Notes: generated from the sequence alone by a model not told the origin. A DNA stretch of 5,242 bases from CAZBBC01 sp964489835 (GCA_964489835.1 CAZBBC010000220.1:1-5242), one strand, 5' to 3'; counted from the first letter of the stretch, positions 1-5,242 are shown. A program made the numbers and translations.

Positions 1-24
1 AATAGCCAATAGCTAATAGCTAAT
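1..24. repeat. Heptamer tandem repeat AATAGCY
   Basis: The window opens with a 7-base unit, AATAGCC then AATAGCT twice, fading out in AATGACA. It may continue to the left of the window. A 13-base exact copy of positions 2-14 recurs at 1791-1803. No coding role is visible; it looks like intergenic simple-sequence repeat. Confidence 0.7.
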
Positions 25-63
25 GACAATTAAACTCGCAAATCATGATCGGGATGGTTCTTT

Positions 64-117
64 AAACATTTCGCCCCTACGGGGTTCGGGCGCATGGCCA
101 TGCGCCCCTACATGTTT
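64..117. repeat. REP-like nested inverted repeat
   Basis: An outer inverted repeat (AAACAT at 64-69 and ATGTTT at 112-117) encloses a perfect 20-base palindrome at 88-107 (GGGCGCATGG followed by its reverse complement). CGCCCCTAC occurs twice in direct orientation, at 72-80 and 103-111, and CGCCC at 72-76 can also pair with GGGCG at 88-92. It is strongly GC-rich against an AT-rich background. This resembles the short dispersed palindromic repeats (REP/BIME-like) seen between genes in many bacteria. Mobility cannot be shown from one copy. Confidence 0.6.
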
Positions 118-129
118 GGGATTTGATTT

Positions 130-150
130 GGCATTTGACATTGGACATTG
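130..150. repeat. Heptamer tandem repeat GACATTG
   Basis: Two exact tandem copies of GACATTG (137-143 and 144-150) follow a variant GGCATTT (130-136), all in 7-base register. The flanks (121-130 and 151-176) hold further ATTTG and CATTGG fragments, suggesting a longer decayed array. The unit length matches the AATAGCY array at the left edge, but the sequence differs. Confidence 0.5.
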
Positions 151-170
151 GGATTTATGTATGATTTGTC

Positions 171-376
171 ATTGGTACTTATTCTCCCGTAAGACCTGAG
201 ATGACAAGACTGAACGGCTTTAAAATAATTTGTTAGAAATTCCTTGCGATGTGGAACGAAAAGAAATTTATTCTTTTAGAGCACAGCGTCAGAAAGCAAG
301 ATAAAAATAGGCGAATTTTCGTCCGCAACTTACCATTGCACATACTACTGAACTATAGCGAGTTTAAAGGAGTTTA
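171..376. other. Gene-free spacer
   Basis: There is no convincing gene here. A 61-codon open frame begins at 249 and ends at 434, but it has no purine-rich ribosome binding site upstream of its ATG, its C-terminal third is the translation of the hairpin pair at 377-429, and its product resembles no family I recognise. I saw no promoter match or RNA gene in this stretch. Confidence 0.5.
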
Positions 377-429
377 TCCCGTCGAAAGACGGGACCTGAC
401 TTTTTGTCCGGCGAAACCGGACCGCCGGA
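377..429 (+). repeat. Twin hairpins with GAAA-containing loops and an alternative fold
   Basis: The first hairpin is TCCCGTC (377-383), loop GAAA (384-387), GACGGGA (388-394), a perfect 7-bp stem with a GNRA-type loop. The second is GTCCGG (406-411), loop CGAAA (412-416), CCGGAC (417-422). TCCGGCG at 407-413 can instead pair perfectly with CGCCGGA at 423-429, excluding the second hairpin. A run of five T (401-405) separates the two. This could be a dispersed structured repeat, a terminator-like or attenuator-like RNA, or chance. I favour an intergenic repeat, because no gene starts within 300 bases downstream. Confidence 0.5.
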
Positions 430-434
430 GGTAA

Positions 435-614
435 ATTAAAGGAATGGTTATAATCTCCACATAAAATTACTTTGCCGATAGGTTAGCCCACCCAATACCA
501 GTAAAAATTAACCGCAGCAATTCATCTCCCTACTTAACCCTTGCCTTTTGGAAATCGTTAACGTATAATTATAAAATAACACGGTAATCCTCCAACACAG
601 GAATATTAATGGAC
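435..614. other. Gene-free spacer before the small lipoprotein gene
   Basis: No open frame, RNA gene or repeat that I recognise. TATAAT at 564-569 lies 17 bases after TTGCCT (541-546), a chance-level sigma-70 style pair. It would give a 5' leader of almost 200 bases, so the Bacteroidota-type site at 615-646 is preferred as promoter for the next gene. Confidence 0.4.
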
Positions 615-646
615 TTTTCAAACACATGCCTGCTAACATATATTTG
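615..646 (+). promoter_or_regulatory. Candidate Bacteroidota-type promoter
   Basis: TATATTTG at 639-646 matches the -7 consensus TAnnTTTG exactly, and TTTT at 615-618 lies 20 bases upstream, matching the -33 TTTG at three of four positions with normal spacing. It would drive the lipoprotein gene at 770 with a leader of roughly 115 bases. In AT-rich DNA such matches also arise by chance. Confidence 0.4.
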
Positions 647-756
647 TCTGTTAAATTCATACCGTTCGAGCAGACTCTTTCAGCCGTAGGTTATCGATTG
701 CGCGAAACCAGGGTCTGGCTGGTTAGCCGGTTAAGCGTCTTTAGTCTTATAAAAAC

Positions 757-761
757 AGGGA
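757..761 (+). promoter_or_regulatory. Ribosome binding site deciding start 770
   Basis: AGGGA sits 8 bases before the ATG at 770, whereas the earlier in-frame ATG at 626 has no comparable purine-rich site. Together with the signal peptide that begins exactly at 770, this fixes the start. Confidence 0.55.
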
Positions 762-769
762 ATTTTGTA

Positions 770-1312
770 ATGTTCAAATTATTAAAACACACATTTTTTC
801 TTTTATTATTTATTATTTGGGCTTTGCTGATATTACAATCCTGTTTAATAGATAAAAATCCGATCGGAAATGATTATCAGTTATATGGTAAAATTCTTGA
901 TCATATTAAGTTGGAATATCCACATACGACAATACTAATTAAAGACACAACCATATTCTTGGATATAACACGAATCAGGAATAGCGTAATAAAACAGTTT
1001 CCCGATATTGATTCAACGATATTTTCAATATATGTTGAGATTAACCAATCTTCCGAACAAATAAAATATATCCCACCAACCAATCATGAAAAAGTTTACT
1101 TTCTCGACAATTATAACGGCTCTTTGAGAGATGAAGAAGTTTACGGATTAATATCATTTTCAAGAGTTGCTTTTAATAAGATGAACAGCCAGGCAATCAT
1201 ATGTTTTGAAGATTATGGGGCACCATTAAATGCAGCCGCAAGTCTGGCATATTTCAGATACAATAATAATGAATGGGAACTTGAAGGATATTATTTAATT
1301 TGGATTTCCTGA
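770..1312 (+). CDS. Small hypothetical lipoprotein, 180 aa
   Basis: The function is not recognised. From the ATG at 770 the protein begins MFKLLK, then a hydrophobic stretch (residues 8-22) and a lipobox LQSC with Cys25, so it should be a lipid-anchored envelope protein. The frame opens earlier, at 626, but those 48 extra residues would bury the signal peptide and have no ribosome binding site, so the start at 770 is preferred. The mature part is about 155 residues, rich in Ile, Asn and Tyr. Its C-terminal third has the pattern GLISFSRVAFN, then QAIICFEDYGAP, then an aromatic strand ending in WELEGYYLIWIS. From memory this resembles uncharacterised Bacteroidota proteins with an 'ISFSRVGFN...QALVYV...G...W.I' layout, where a Gly/Cys-rich loop is usual; this copy has an Ala-rich one (APLNAAASLAYF). 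It is probably a compact beta-rich domain. It stands alone, and no partner is evident. Confidence is high for coding and low for role. Confidence 0.75.
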   Translation: MFKLLKHTFFLLLFIIWALLILQSCLIDKNPIGNDYQLYGKILDHIKLEYPHTTILIKDTTIFLDITRIRNSVIKQFPDIDSTIFSIYVEINQSSEQIKYIPPTNHEKVYFLDNYNGSLRDEEVYGLISFSRVAFNKMNSQAIICFEDYGAPLNAAASLAYFRYNNNEWELEGYYLIWIS

Positions 1313-1369
1313 CGAAGATATAAATAACACTATGAAAAAACATCGAAAAAAGGCGATTGCCTGTGCTTT

Positions 1370-1564
1370 ATGATTAATAATTACCAAACGCGGGCCATCT
1401 CTCTTGAGACCGGTCTGCGCAATGCCTTCCTCGCCATGGGAGATTTTTACAGTTCTTTGTTTTTTACCTCCGCCATATTCGGGTTGGTGATGTATATAGC
1501 CGGTGCTATTTCAATCATTTTATTTAAACCATTATTGCCCTTACCGGCTAAGGAAAAGGAATAA
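1370..1564 (+). pseudogene. Probable C-terminal remnant of a BASS-family (bile acid:sodium symporter-like) transporter
   Basis: The 64-codon frame reads TRAISLETGLRNAFLAM (from residue 7), then a hydrophobic segment (about residues 27-52) and a charged tail AKEKE. R-x-I-S-x-E-x-G-x-x-N-x-x-L is the signature before the last transmembrane helix of BASS transporters, where E-x-G-x-Q-N contributes Na+ ligands; here Glu13 and Asn18 are kept but the Gln is Arg17. A full BASS protein is about 300 residues with 9-10 helices, so only the last fifth or so is present. There is no good ribosome binding site before 1370, and the frame is closed by a stop at 1325-1327, with no other transporter sequence upstream. 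I infer a deletion remnant. It could alternatively be an unrelated small membrane protein; the family assignment is from motif memory only. Confidence 0.5.
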
Positions 1565-1631
1565 TTAATCAAATCACAAGCACGTGTTCATTAGCCTGAA
1601 TTATTCAAATTAGAACATATAACAAGCTTTT

Positions 1632-1780
1632 ACCACGAAGCGCACGAAGCACACGAAGTTTTAAATTATTAATAAATTTTTTGTGTTAACTTCGCTTTAG
1701 ATAAAAAGAATAATCAATTTAAGATCTTCGTGACCGGAGCCTGTCCTGAGACCGAGAGGTCGAAGGATCTCCTTTGTGGT
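1632..1780. repeat. CACGAAG inverted-repeat element, MITE-like
   Basis: The left arm has three 9-base tandem units, ACCACGAAG (1632-1640), CGCACGAAG (1641-1649) and CACACGAAG (1650-1658). The right arm has CTTCGTG (1726-1732) and CTTTGTGGT (1772-1780), which is the reverse complement of the first unit with one mismatch. The core is AT-rich and non-coding. Similar 'ACCACGAAG...CTTTGTGGT' elements are familiar to me from intergenic DNA of environmental bacteria. No transposase is present, so movement would have to be driven in trans. The right arm is split by the insert described separately. Confidence 0.55.
1733..1769. repeat. Short structured repeat nested in the CACGAAG element
   Basis: This 37-base segment interrupts the right arm of the surrounding element: without it the arm would read CTTCGTG-TCCTTTGTGGT, the mirror of the familiar ACCACAAAGGACACGAAG. 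It contains a symmetric hairpin at 1744-1767: TCCT, GA, GACC, loop GAGA, GGTC, GA, AGGA, that is two 4-bp stems separated by opposed GA/GA and capped by a GNRA loop. The 'CCTGTCCTGAG...GTCGAAGGATC' wording resembles a widespread dispersed bacterial repeat. Insertion boundaries are approximate. Confidence 0.45.
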
Positions 1781-1784
1781 TTAT

Positions 1785-1812
1785 GCTATTATAGCCAATA
1801 GCTTTGTTTTTT
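1785..1812 (+). terminator. Weak terminator-like hairpin
   Basis: GCTATT (1785-1790) pairs with AATAGC (1797-1802) around a 6-base loop, followed by TTTGTTTTTT (1803-1812). The stem is short and AT-rich, so termination would be weak. It includes the 13-base AATAGC-type sequence shared with the left edge of the window, and may simply be that repeat. Confidence 0.25.
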
Positions 1813-1990
1813 CCGCCGCGGCGCGGCGACCGCAACGAACGCAACGTTAATATTATTTTTTTTATATAGTAAGATTTATTGTTTTAAGTAATCATATTCA
1901 TTTGGAATAAAATAAAATATATTATCGCTGCGTCGTCGCGTCGTTGCGTGAGAACGATCAATCGTTTGGGATCGCTGCGCCGCTGCGAGA
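1813..1990. repeat. GC-rich short repeats in opposite orientation around an AT-rich core
   Basis: The left block (1813-1846) has the perfect palindrome CGCCGCGGCG (1814-1823) and CGCAACGAACGCAACG (1831-1846). After about 75 bases of nearly pure A/T, the right block contains TCGTTGCG (1941-1948), the reverse complement of 1831-1838. ATCGCTGCG occurs twice in direct orientation (1924-1932 and 1971-1979), each copy leading to a TGCG...GAGAA ending. Between them AACGAT (1953-1958) and ATCGTT (1961-1966) form a small inverted repeat. The layout of GC-rich inverted ends around an AT core suggests a second non-autonomous element. Confidence 0.45.
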
Positions 1991-1994
1991 AATT

Positions 1995-2027
1995 TTTACA
2001 ATTGGATCAAACTGATGAATATCTTTG
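1995..2027 (+). promoter_or_regulatory. Candidate Bacteroidota-type promoter of the hydrolase-rhamnosidase operon
   Basis: TATCTTTG at 2020-2027 matches TAnnTTTG exactly. TTTA at 1995-1998, 21 bases upstream, matches the -33 TTTG at three of four positions. Transcription would begin near 2034, leaving a leader of about 60 bases before the ATG at 2095. No operator-like palindrome is evident in that leader. Confidence 0.45.
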
Positions 2028-2094
2028 TTTGCAGCCAACGACTGCAGTATGAATAGGTCAGATTAGAAATAACATCAGAACCAAGGATCAAATA

Positions 2095-2961
2095 ATGAGA
2101 ATTAATTCGAATCAATTATATCTGATCCTATTAATATCTATAGGATCCATTTTTTTAGATTCATGCCAGAACGATGATACGAGAGAATACCCCTTTGTTG
2201 AAAAGTTCGGGATGAGCAGAAAGATGATCGATTATGGGGATGTCAGATTATCTTATGTCGTCCGGCCTGGCGATGGCCCGATGCTCCTATTAATACCGGG
2301 AAGTTTTTCTGATGTCAGTCAGTGGGAAATGATTGTTCCCCGATTAGGCAAAGATCTGAATCTGATCCTGACAGAAGTTCAGGGCCATGGCAAAAGCTGG
2401 CCACCACCGGTTAACGGTTCCATTGAAGAACTGGCCGAGGATGTTATGATTGTGGCCGATAACGAGAAGTTGGATCGGTTTTATGTCGGTGGGCACAGTA
2501 TCGGGGGCATGATTGCTAAAGAGGTGGGGCGTCGTTGGCCAGAACGGATTAAGGGTGTTATTTCAATTGAGGGCTGGACCCACTGGCGCGTCTCCCGGGA
2601 GGCATTTAATGCGGACATGTATAGTACGTTGACGCCTGAAGAGGAGAAAAAAAGGCTCGAAGCCCGGGAACGAGGTGCAGGCCATTGGAGCGATGAACAA
2701 CGGAAAAGTTTCGGAACCATATGGCGCAAGTGGGAAAAAGGTTTGGATTTTCTTCAGAATACACCATTACCTGTTTTAGAATTATATGGTGATCGGAACA
2801 GGAAACCGGCATCACGTGAACAACTTTATCTTCCGGACCGTCAAAATATTAGACTAGTCTGGATAAAAAATGCTTCTCACAAACTACCCCTCGAGGAGCC
2901 TGAAAAAGTGGCTATCTCCATCAATGAATTTATCACAACCATTGAAAAGGAAAAAGAGTGA
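2095..2961 (+). CDS. Lipoprotein alpha/beta hydrolase (probable esterase), 288 aa
   Basis: A serine hydrolase of the alpha/beta-hydrolase fold, probably cleaving a carboxylic ester; the substrate is not determined by sequence. The start at 2095 has AAGGA (2083-2087) 7 bases upstream and begins a lipoprotein signal peptide: hydrophobic residues 8-21, then LDSC with Cys24. The next residues, QNDDTRE, are acidic, which in Bacteroidota can mark lipoproteins for the outer surface. An oxyanion-type loop IPGSFSD occupies residues 68-73, and the nucleophile elbow GHSIGG places Ser135. The acid is Asp233 in LELYGDRN and the base His262 in NASHKLP, so the triad is complete. Residues 165-215 form a helical, charged lid. 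The length is normal for the family with an added signal. The gene overlaps the rhamnosidase gene by four bases (GTGA), implying co-translation. An acetyl, feruloyl or similar ester on a rhamnose-bearing glycan is a plausible target. A haloalkane dehalogenase is unlikely because the nucleophile is Ser, not Asp. Confidence 0.88.
   Translation: MRINSNQLYLILLISIGSIFLDSCQNDDTREYPFVEKFGMSRKMIDYGDVRLSYVVRPGDGPMLLLIPGSFSDVSQWEMIVPRLGKDLNLILTEVQGHGKSWPPPVNGSIEELAEDVMIVADNEKLDRFYVGGHSIGGMIAKEVGRRWPERIKGVISIEGWTHWRVSREAFNADMYSTLTPEEEKKRLEARERGAGHWSDEQRKSFGTIWRKWEKGLDFLQNTPLPVLELYGDRNRKPASREQLYLPDRQNIRLVWIKNASHKLPLEEPEKVAISINEFITTIEKEKE
2945..2951 (+). promoter_or_regulatory. Ribosome binding site for the GTG start at 2958
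   Basis: AAAAGGA lies 6 bases before the GTG at 2958, inside the last codons of the hydrolase gene. It supports the GTG start and translational coupling. No other start codon nearby preserves the complete lipoprotein signal. Confidence 0.55.
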
Positions 2962-5242
2962 GAAAAATTACTTTACCATTTTTAACCGTTATATTAATAA
3001 TAAGTTGTACAAACACAAGACTTACAAACAATACAGGTAACTGGAGCAATGCCCAATGGATTGCACTTGAACAACTCCAGGATAGTATGCTGGTCGTACC
3101 GGGTGTACACGGTTCAGGAGATCGATTGGGCATTAAAGGTTTAAAACGATCTATTGTGCCAATGTTTCGCAAAGACTTTAGTATAACCGATGATATTGAG
3201 AGTGCTTCAATTAACATTTGTGGTTTAGGTCATTATGCGCTTTATATTAATAACCTTAGGGTTGGAGATAGATTTCTTTCACCAGGGTGGACCAATTATC
3301 AAAAAAGATATTTTTACAACTCTTATGATATAACAGCGCAAATAAAAAAAGGAGGCAATGCCATTGGCATTTTAGTAGGTAATGGTTTTTACAATATTAA
3401 TCGTGAGCGTTATCGCAAGTTGGTTGTTGCTTATGGCTACCCTAAATTAATTTTTAATATTAGAATCACATGTAAAAACGGTGCGGTAAAAAATATTGTT
3501 TCGGATGAAAATTGTAAAGTAACGCCCTCCCCTATTACATTCAGTAGTATTTACGGCGGTGAAGACTATGATGCGACACTCGAACAAGAAGGCTGGCGTA
3601 CTTTCGGATTTGATGATTCTAAATGGCAAAAACCTGTTTTGCTTAACGATTCTACAGCAAAACTAGTGCTTGAAGAAGACTATCCTCTAAAAGTAATGGA
3701 AGTGTTTAATCCTCAAAAAGTTTTTACATCTAAAACCGGCAAAACGATTTATGACTTTGGCCAAAATGCTTCCGGAATTGTTTCGCTAAAAATTAAAGGA
3801 AGTAAGGGCGTCCGTATTAGAATTCGTCCTGATGAACTGATTGATACCGATAAGAACATTACTCAGCGTAGTGGCGGTGGTCCTTATGAATTTAATTATA
3901 CTCTTAAAGGCAAGGGCGTCGAAAAATGGCAACCGAAGTTTACCTATTATGGATTTAGATATGCAGATGTTGAAATTATTGAACCAAAAGACAATAAGCA
4001 GAAAACGGAAATTTTAGAACTTAAAATGCTTCATACCCGTAATTCGTCACCAACGGTAGGTTCGTTCAGTTGCTCAGACACCCTGTTTAATCGAATTTTT
4101 AAACTTATTAAGTGGAGCATTAGGAGCAATATGGCCAGTGTTGCCACCGATTGCCCACATCGCGAAAAACTTGGCTGGCTCGAACAAACATACCTGATTG
4201 GTCCATCAATGCATTATAATTTCGACATCCACTCCCTGTACAGTAAAATTGTGACAGATATGATCGATTCGCAACTCGATAATGGGCTGGTACCCGATAT
4301 TGCCCCGGAATATGTACCTTTTAAAGATGGCTTTCGCGACTCTCCCGAGTGGGGGAGCGCCGCGGTTATTATACCCTGGCAATTGTATCAATGGTATGGC
4401 GATAAAGAAATACTCGGGAAAGCTTACCCGATGATGAAGCGATATGTTAACTATCTGCAAAGCAAAGCTCAGAAAAATATTCTCGATCATGGTTTGGGAG
4501 ATTGGTATGACCTCGGTCCAAATCATCCGGGTGTTGCTCAATTAACACCAAAGGCAGTTACAGCAACATCTATCTATTATTTTGATCTACAGATAATAGC
4601 TAAAACAGCAAAAATACTGGGTTTTAATGATGACATGAAGATTTTTAGTCGCCTTTCGGAAAAAGTAAAAGAGGCTTTTTTGGGGAAATTCTACAATCCA
4701 GAAACCGGCGTGTGTGCAACCGGGAGTCAAACCGCTTATGCCATGCCATTATATGCAGGGATAATACCCGAGCAGGATAAGGAAAAAGTTTTTAATAACC
4801 TGGTAGCCTCCATTAAGAAAAATAATTATGCCCTAACATCGGGAGATATTGGGTATCATTTTCTAGTGCGTGAATTAAGCGAAAACGGAAGGTCGGATAT
4901 TCTTTATGAGATGAACAACGGAAGTGATCGGCCCGGCTATGGTTATCAGTTAAAAAAAGGGGCAACGGCATTAACTGAGAGCTGGTCTGCACTGACCGAT
5001 GTGTCGAACAATCATATGATGCTCGGACATCTAATGGAGTGGTTTTATACCGGATTAGGAGGAATTTATCAGGATGAAAATTCCGTCGCTTACAAAGATA
5101 TAATTATTGCACCAAAGCCTGTGGGTGATATCAGGTGGGTGAAATGCTCCTACAACTCTCCACAAGGCATGATTATATCAGAATGGGAACGTAAAGAGAA
5201 TATGTTATCCTTAATAATTGAGGTGCCAAAAACTGCTTCAGC
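2958..5242 (+). CDS. Alpha-L-rhamnosidase, GH78 family, lipoprotein (3' end beyond window)
   Basis: An inverting glycosidase releasing non-reducing terminal alpha-L-rhamnose from glycans or glycosides. The frame is open for 761 codons from a GTG start to the window edge with no stop. A lipoprotein signal ends in IISC (Cys17); the following TNTRLTNN lacks acidic residues, which suggests a periplasm-facing anchor. The N-terminal beta domain (about 55-150) includes RKDF at 71 and GNGFY at 141, then GGEDYD at 200. A second beta domain has DFGQN at 266 and YYGFRYADV at 330. The (alpha/alpha)6 catalytic domain (about 360-695) has DCPHREK at 398-404 with probable general acid Glu403, WGSAAVIIPW at 465 and GDWYDLG at 514. 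ATALTESW carries the probable general base Glu674, followed by NHMMLGHLMEWFY. The C-terminal beta domain starts near 700. Family members of this type are roughly 770-950 residues, so little may be missing. Where many GH78 enzymes have GWTGD, this one has GWLEQ. It is co-translated with the upstream hydrolase. Confidence 0.93.
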   Translation, partial: MRKITLPFLTVILIISCTNTRLTNNTGNWSNAQWIALEQLQDSMLVVPGVHGSGDRLGIKGLKRSIVPMFRKDFSITDDIESASINICGLGHYALYINNLRVGDRFLSPGWTNYQKRYFYNSYDITAQIKKGGNAIGILVGNGFYNINRERYRKLVVAYGYPKLIFNIRITCKNGAVKNIVSDENCKVTPSPITFSSIYGGEDYDATLEQEGWRTFGFDDSKWQKPVLLNDSTAKLVLEEDYPLKVMEVFNPQKVFTSKTGKTIYDFGQNASGIVSLKIKGSKGVRIRIRPDELIDTDKNITQRSGGGPYEFNYTLKGKGVEKWQPKFTYYGFRYADVEIIEPKDNKQKTEILELKMLHTRNSSPTVGSFSCSDTLFNRIFKLIKWSIRSNMASVATDCPHREKLGWLEQTYLIGPSMHYNFDIHSLYSKIVTDMIDSQLDNGLVPDIAPEYVPFKDGFRDSPEWGSAAVIIPWQLYQWYGDKEILGKAYPMMKRYVNYLQSKAQKNILDHGLGDWYDLGPNHPGVAQLTPKAVTATSIYYFDLQIIAKTAKILGFNDDMKIFSRLSEKVKEAFLGKFYNPETGVCATGSQTAYAMPLYAGIIPEQDKEKVFNNLVASIKKNNYALTSGDIGYHFLVRELSENGRSDILYEMNNGSDRPGYGYQLKKGATALTESWSALTDVSNNHMMLGHLMEWFYTGLGGIYQDENSVAYKDIIIAPKPVGDIRWVKCSYNSPQGMIISEWERKENMLSLIIEVPKTAS

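Larger units (their letters stand above)
1565..2094. other. Gene-free, repeat-rich spacer
   Basis: No gene was found in these 530 bases. The stretch holds the CACGAAG inverted-repeat element (1632-1780), a terminator-like hairpin (1785-1812), GC-rich short repeats (1813-1990) and a promoter candidate (1995-2027). The GC-rich blocks alternate with nearly pure A/T stretches such as 1848-1923, giving strong swings in base composition. Between 1585 and 1617 there is a loose inverted repeat (TGTTC/GAACA enclosing TGAATTATTCA) with no T-tract. Confidence 0.6.

Noticed and set aside
249..434. 61-codon open frame as a small gene
   Set aside because: No ribosome binding site, no recognisable product, and its C-terminal third is the translation of the hairpin pair at 377-429.
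541..569. Sigma-70 style promoter TTGCCT - 17 bases - TATAAT
   Set aside because: The -35 match is four of six and the phylum's main promoter pattern differs; a better TAnnTTTG site lies closer to the gene.
626..769. N-terminal extension of the small lipoprotein from the ATG at 626
   Set aside because: It would place 48 unrecognisable residues before a clear lipoprotein signal peptide; the ATG at 770 has AGGGA at a good distance.
1332..1373. 13-residue frame (MKKHRKKAIACAL) overlapping the ATG at 1370 by ATGA, as a leader peptide
   Set aside because: It has no ribosome binding site and no adjacent terminator or attenuator structure; a short basic-hydrophobic frame is easily found by chance.
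1632..1990. CRISPR array
   Set aside because: Repeats are short (7-9 bases), directly abutting or inverted, with no regular spacers and no cas genes.
2481..2815. Two minus-strand open frames inside the hydrolase gene
   Set aside because: They are antisense to a well-supported gene with an intact catalytic triad and have no family resemblance.
4206..4541. 111-codon minus-strand open frame
   Set aside because: It lies opposite the conserved catalytic domain of the GH78 gene and is a by-product of its codon use.

Overview
The window looks like AT-rich chromosomal DNA of a member of the Bacteroidota. The reasons are three lipoprotein-type signal peptides (lipoboxes ISC, DSC and QSC), a lipoprotein GH78 alpha-L-rhamnosidase of the type common in that phylum, two promoter-like sites matching the TAnnTTTG -7 element, and gene-poor spacers full of short dispersed repeats. 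Genus cannot be read from this sequence. All confident genes are on the + strand.

Region 1 (1-614) holds no convincing gene. It carries heptamer tandem repeats at the left edge, a REP-like nested inverted repeat (64-117), a second heptamer array (130-150), and a GC-rich pair of hairpins with GAAA-containing loops (377-429) with an alternative fold.

Region 2 (615-1564) has a candidate promoter, a small unrecognised lipoprotein (770-1312; the longer reading from 626 is rejected), and a 64-codon fragment (1370-1564). The fragment resembles the extreme C-terminus of a bile acid:sodium symporter (BASS) family transporter, so it is probably a gene remnant.

Region 3 (1565-2094) is another gene-free spacer. 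It contains a 'CACGAAG' inverted-repeat element (1632-1780) that appears to have been entered by a second short repeat, a terminator-like hairpin, and GC-rich short repeats on opposite strands (1813-1990). It ends with a good candidate promoter for the following operon.

Region 4 (2095-5242) is the metabolic core: a lipoprotein alpha/beta hydrolase with a complete Ser-Asp-His triad, followed with a 4-base GTGA overlap by a GH78 alpha-L-rhamnosidase lipoprotein that runs off the right edge. The pair suggests a cell-envelope two-step attack on an esterified, rhamnose-containing glycan or glycoside: ester removal, then release of terminal alpha-L-rhamnose. No SusC/SusD pair, regulator or second glycosidase is visible here, so membership in a polysaccharide utilisation locus is only an inference. 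I did not find evidence of a new defence or mobile system. The most unusual material is the density of nested, structured repeats between genes.
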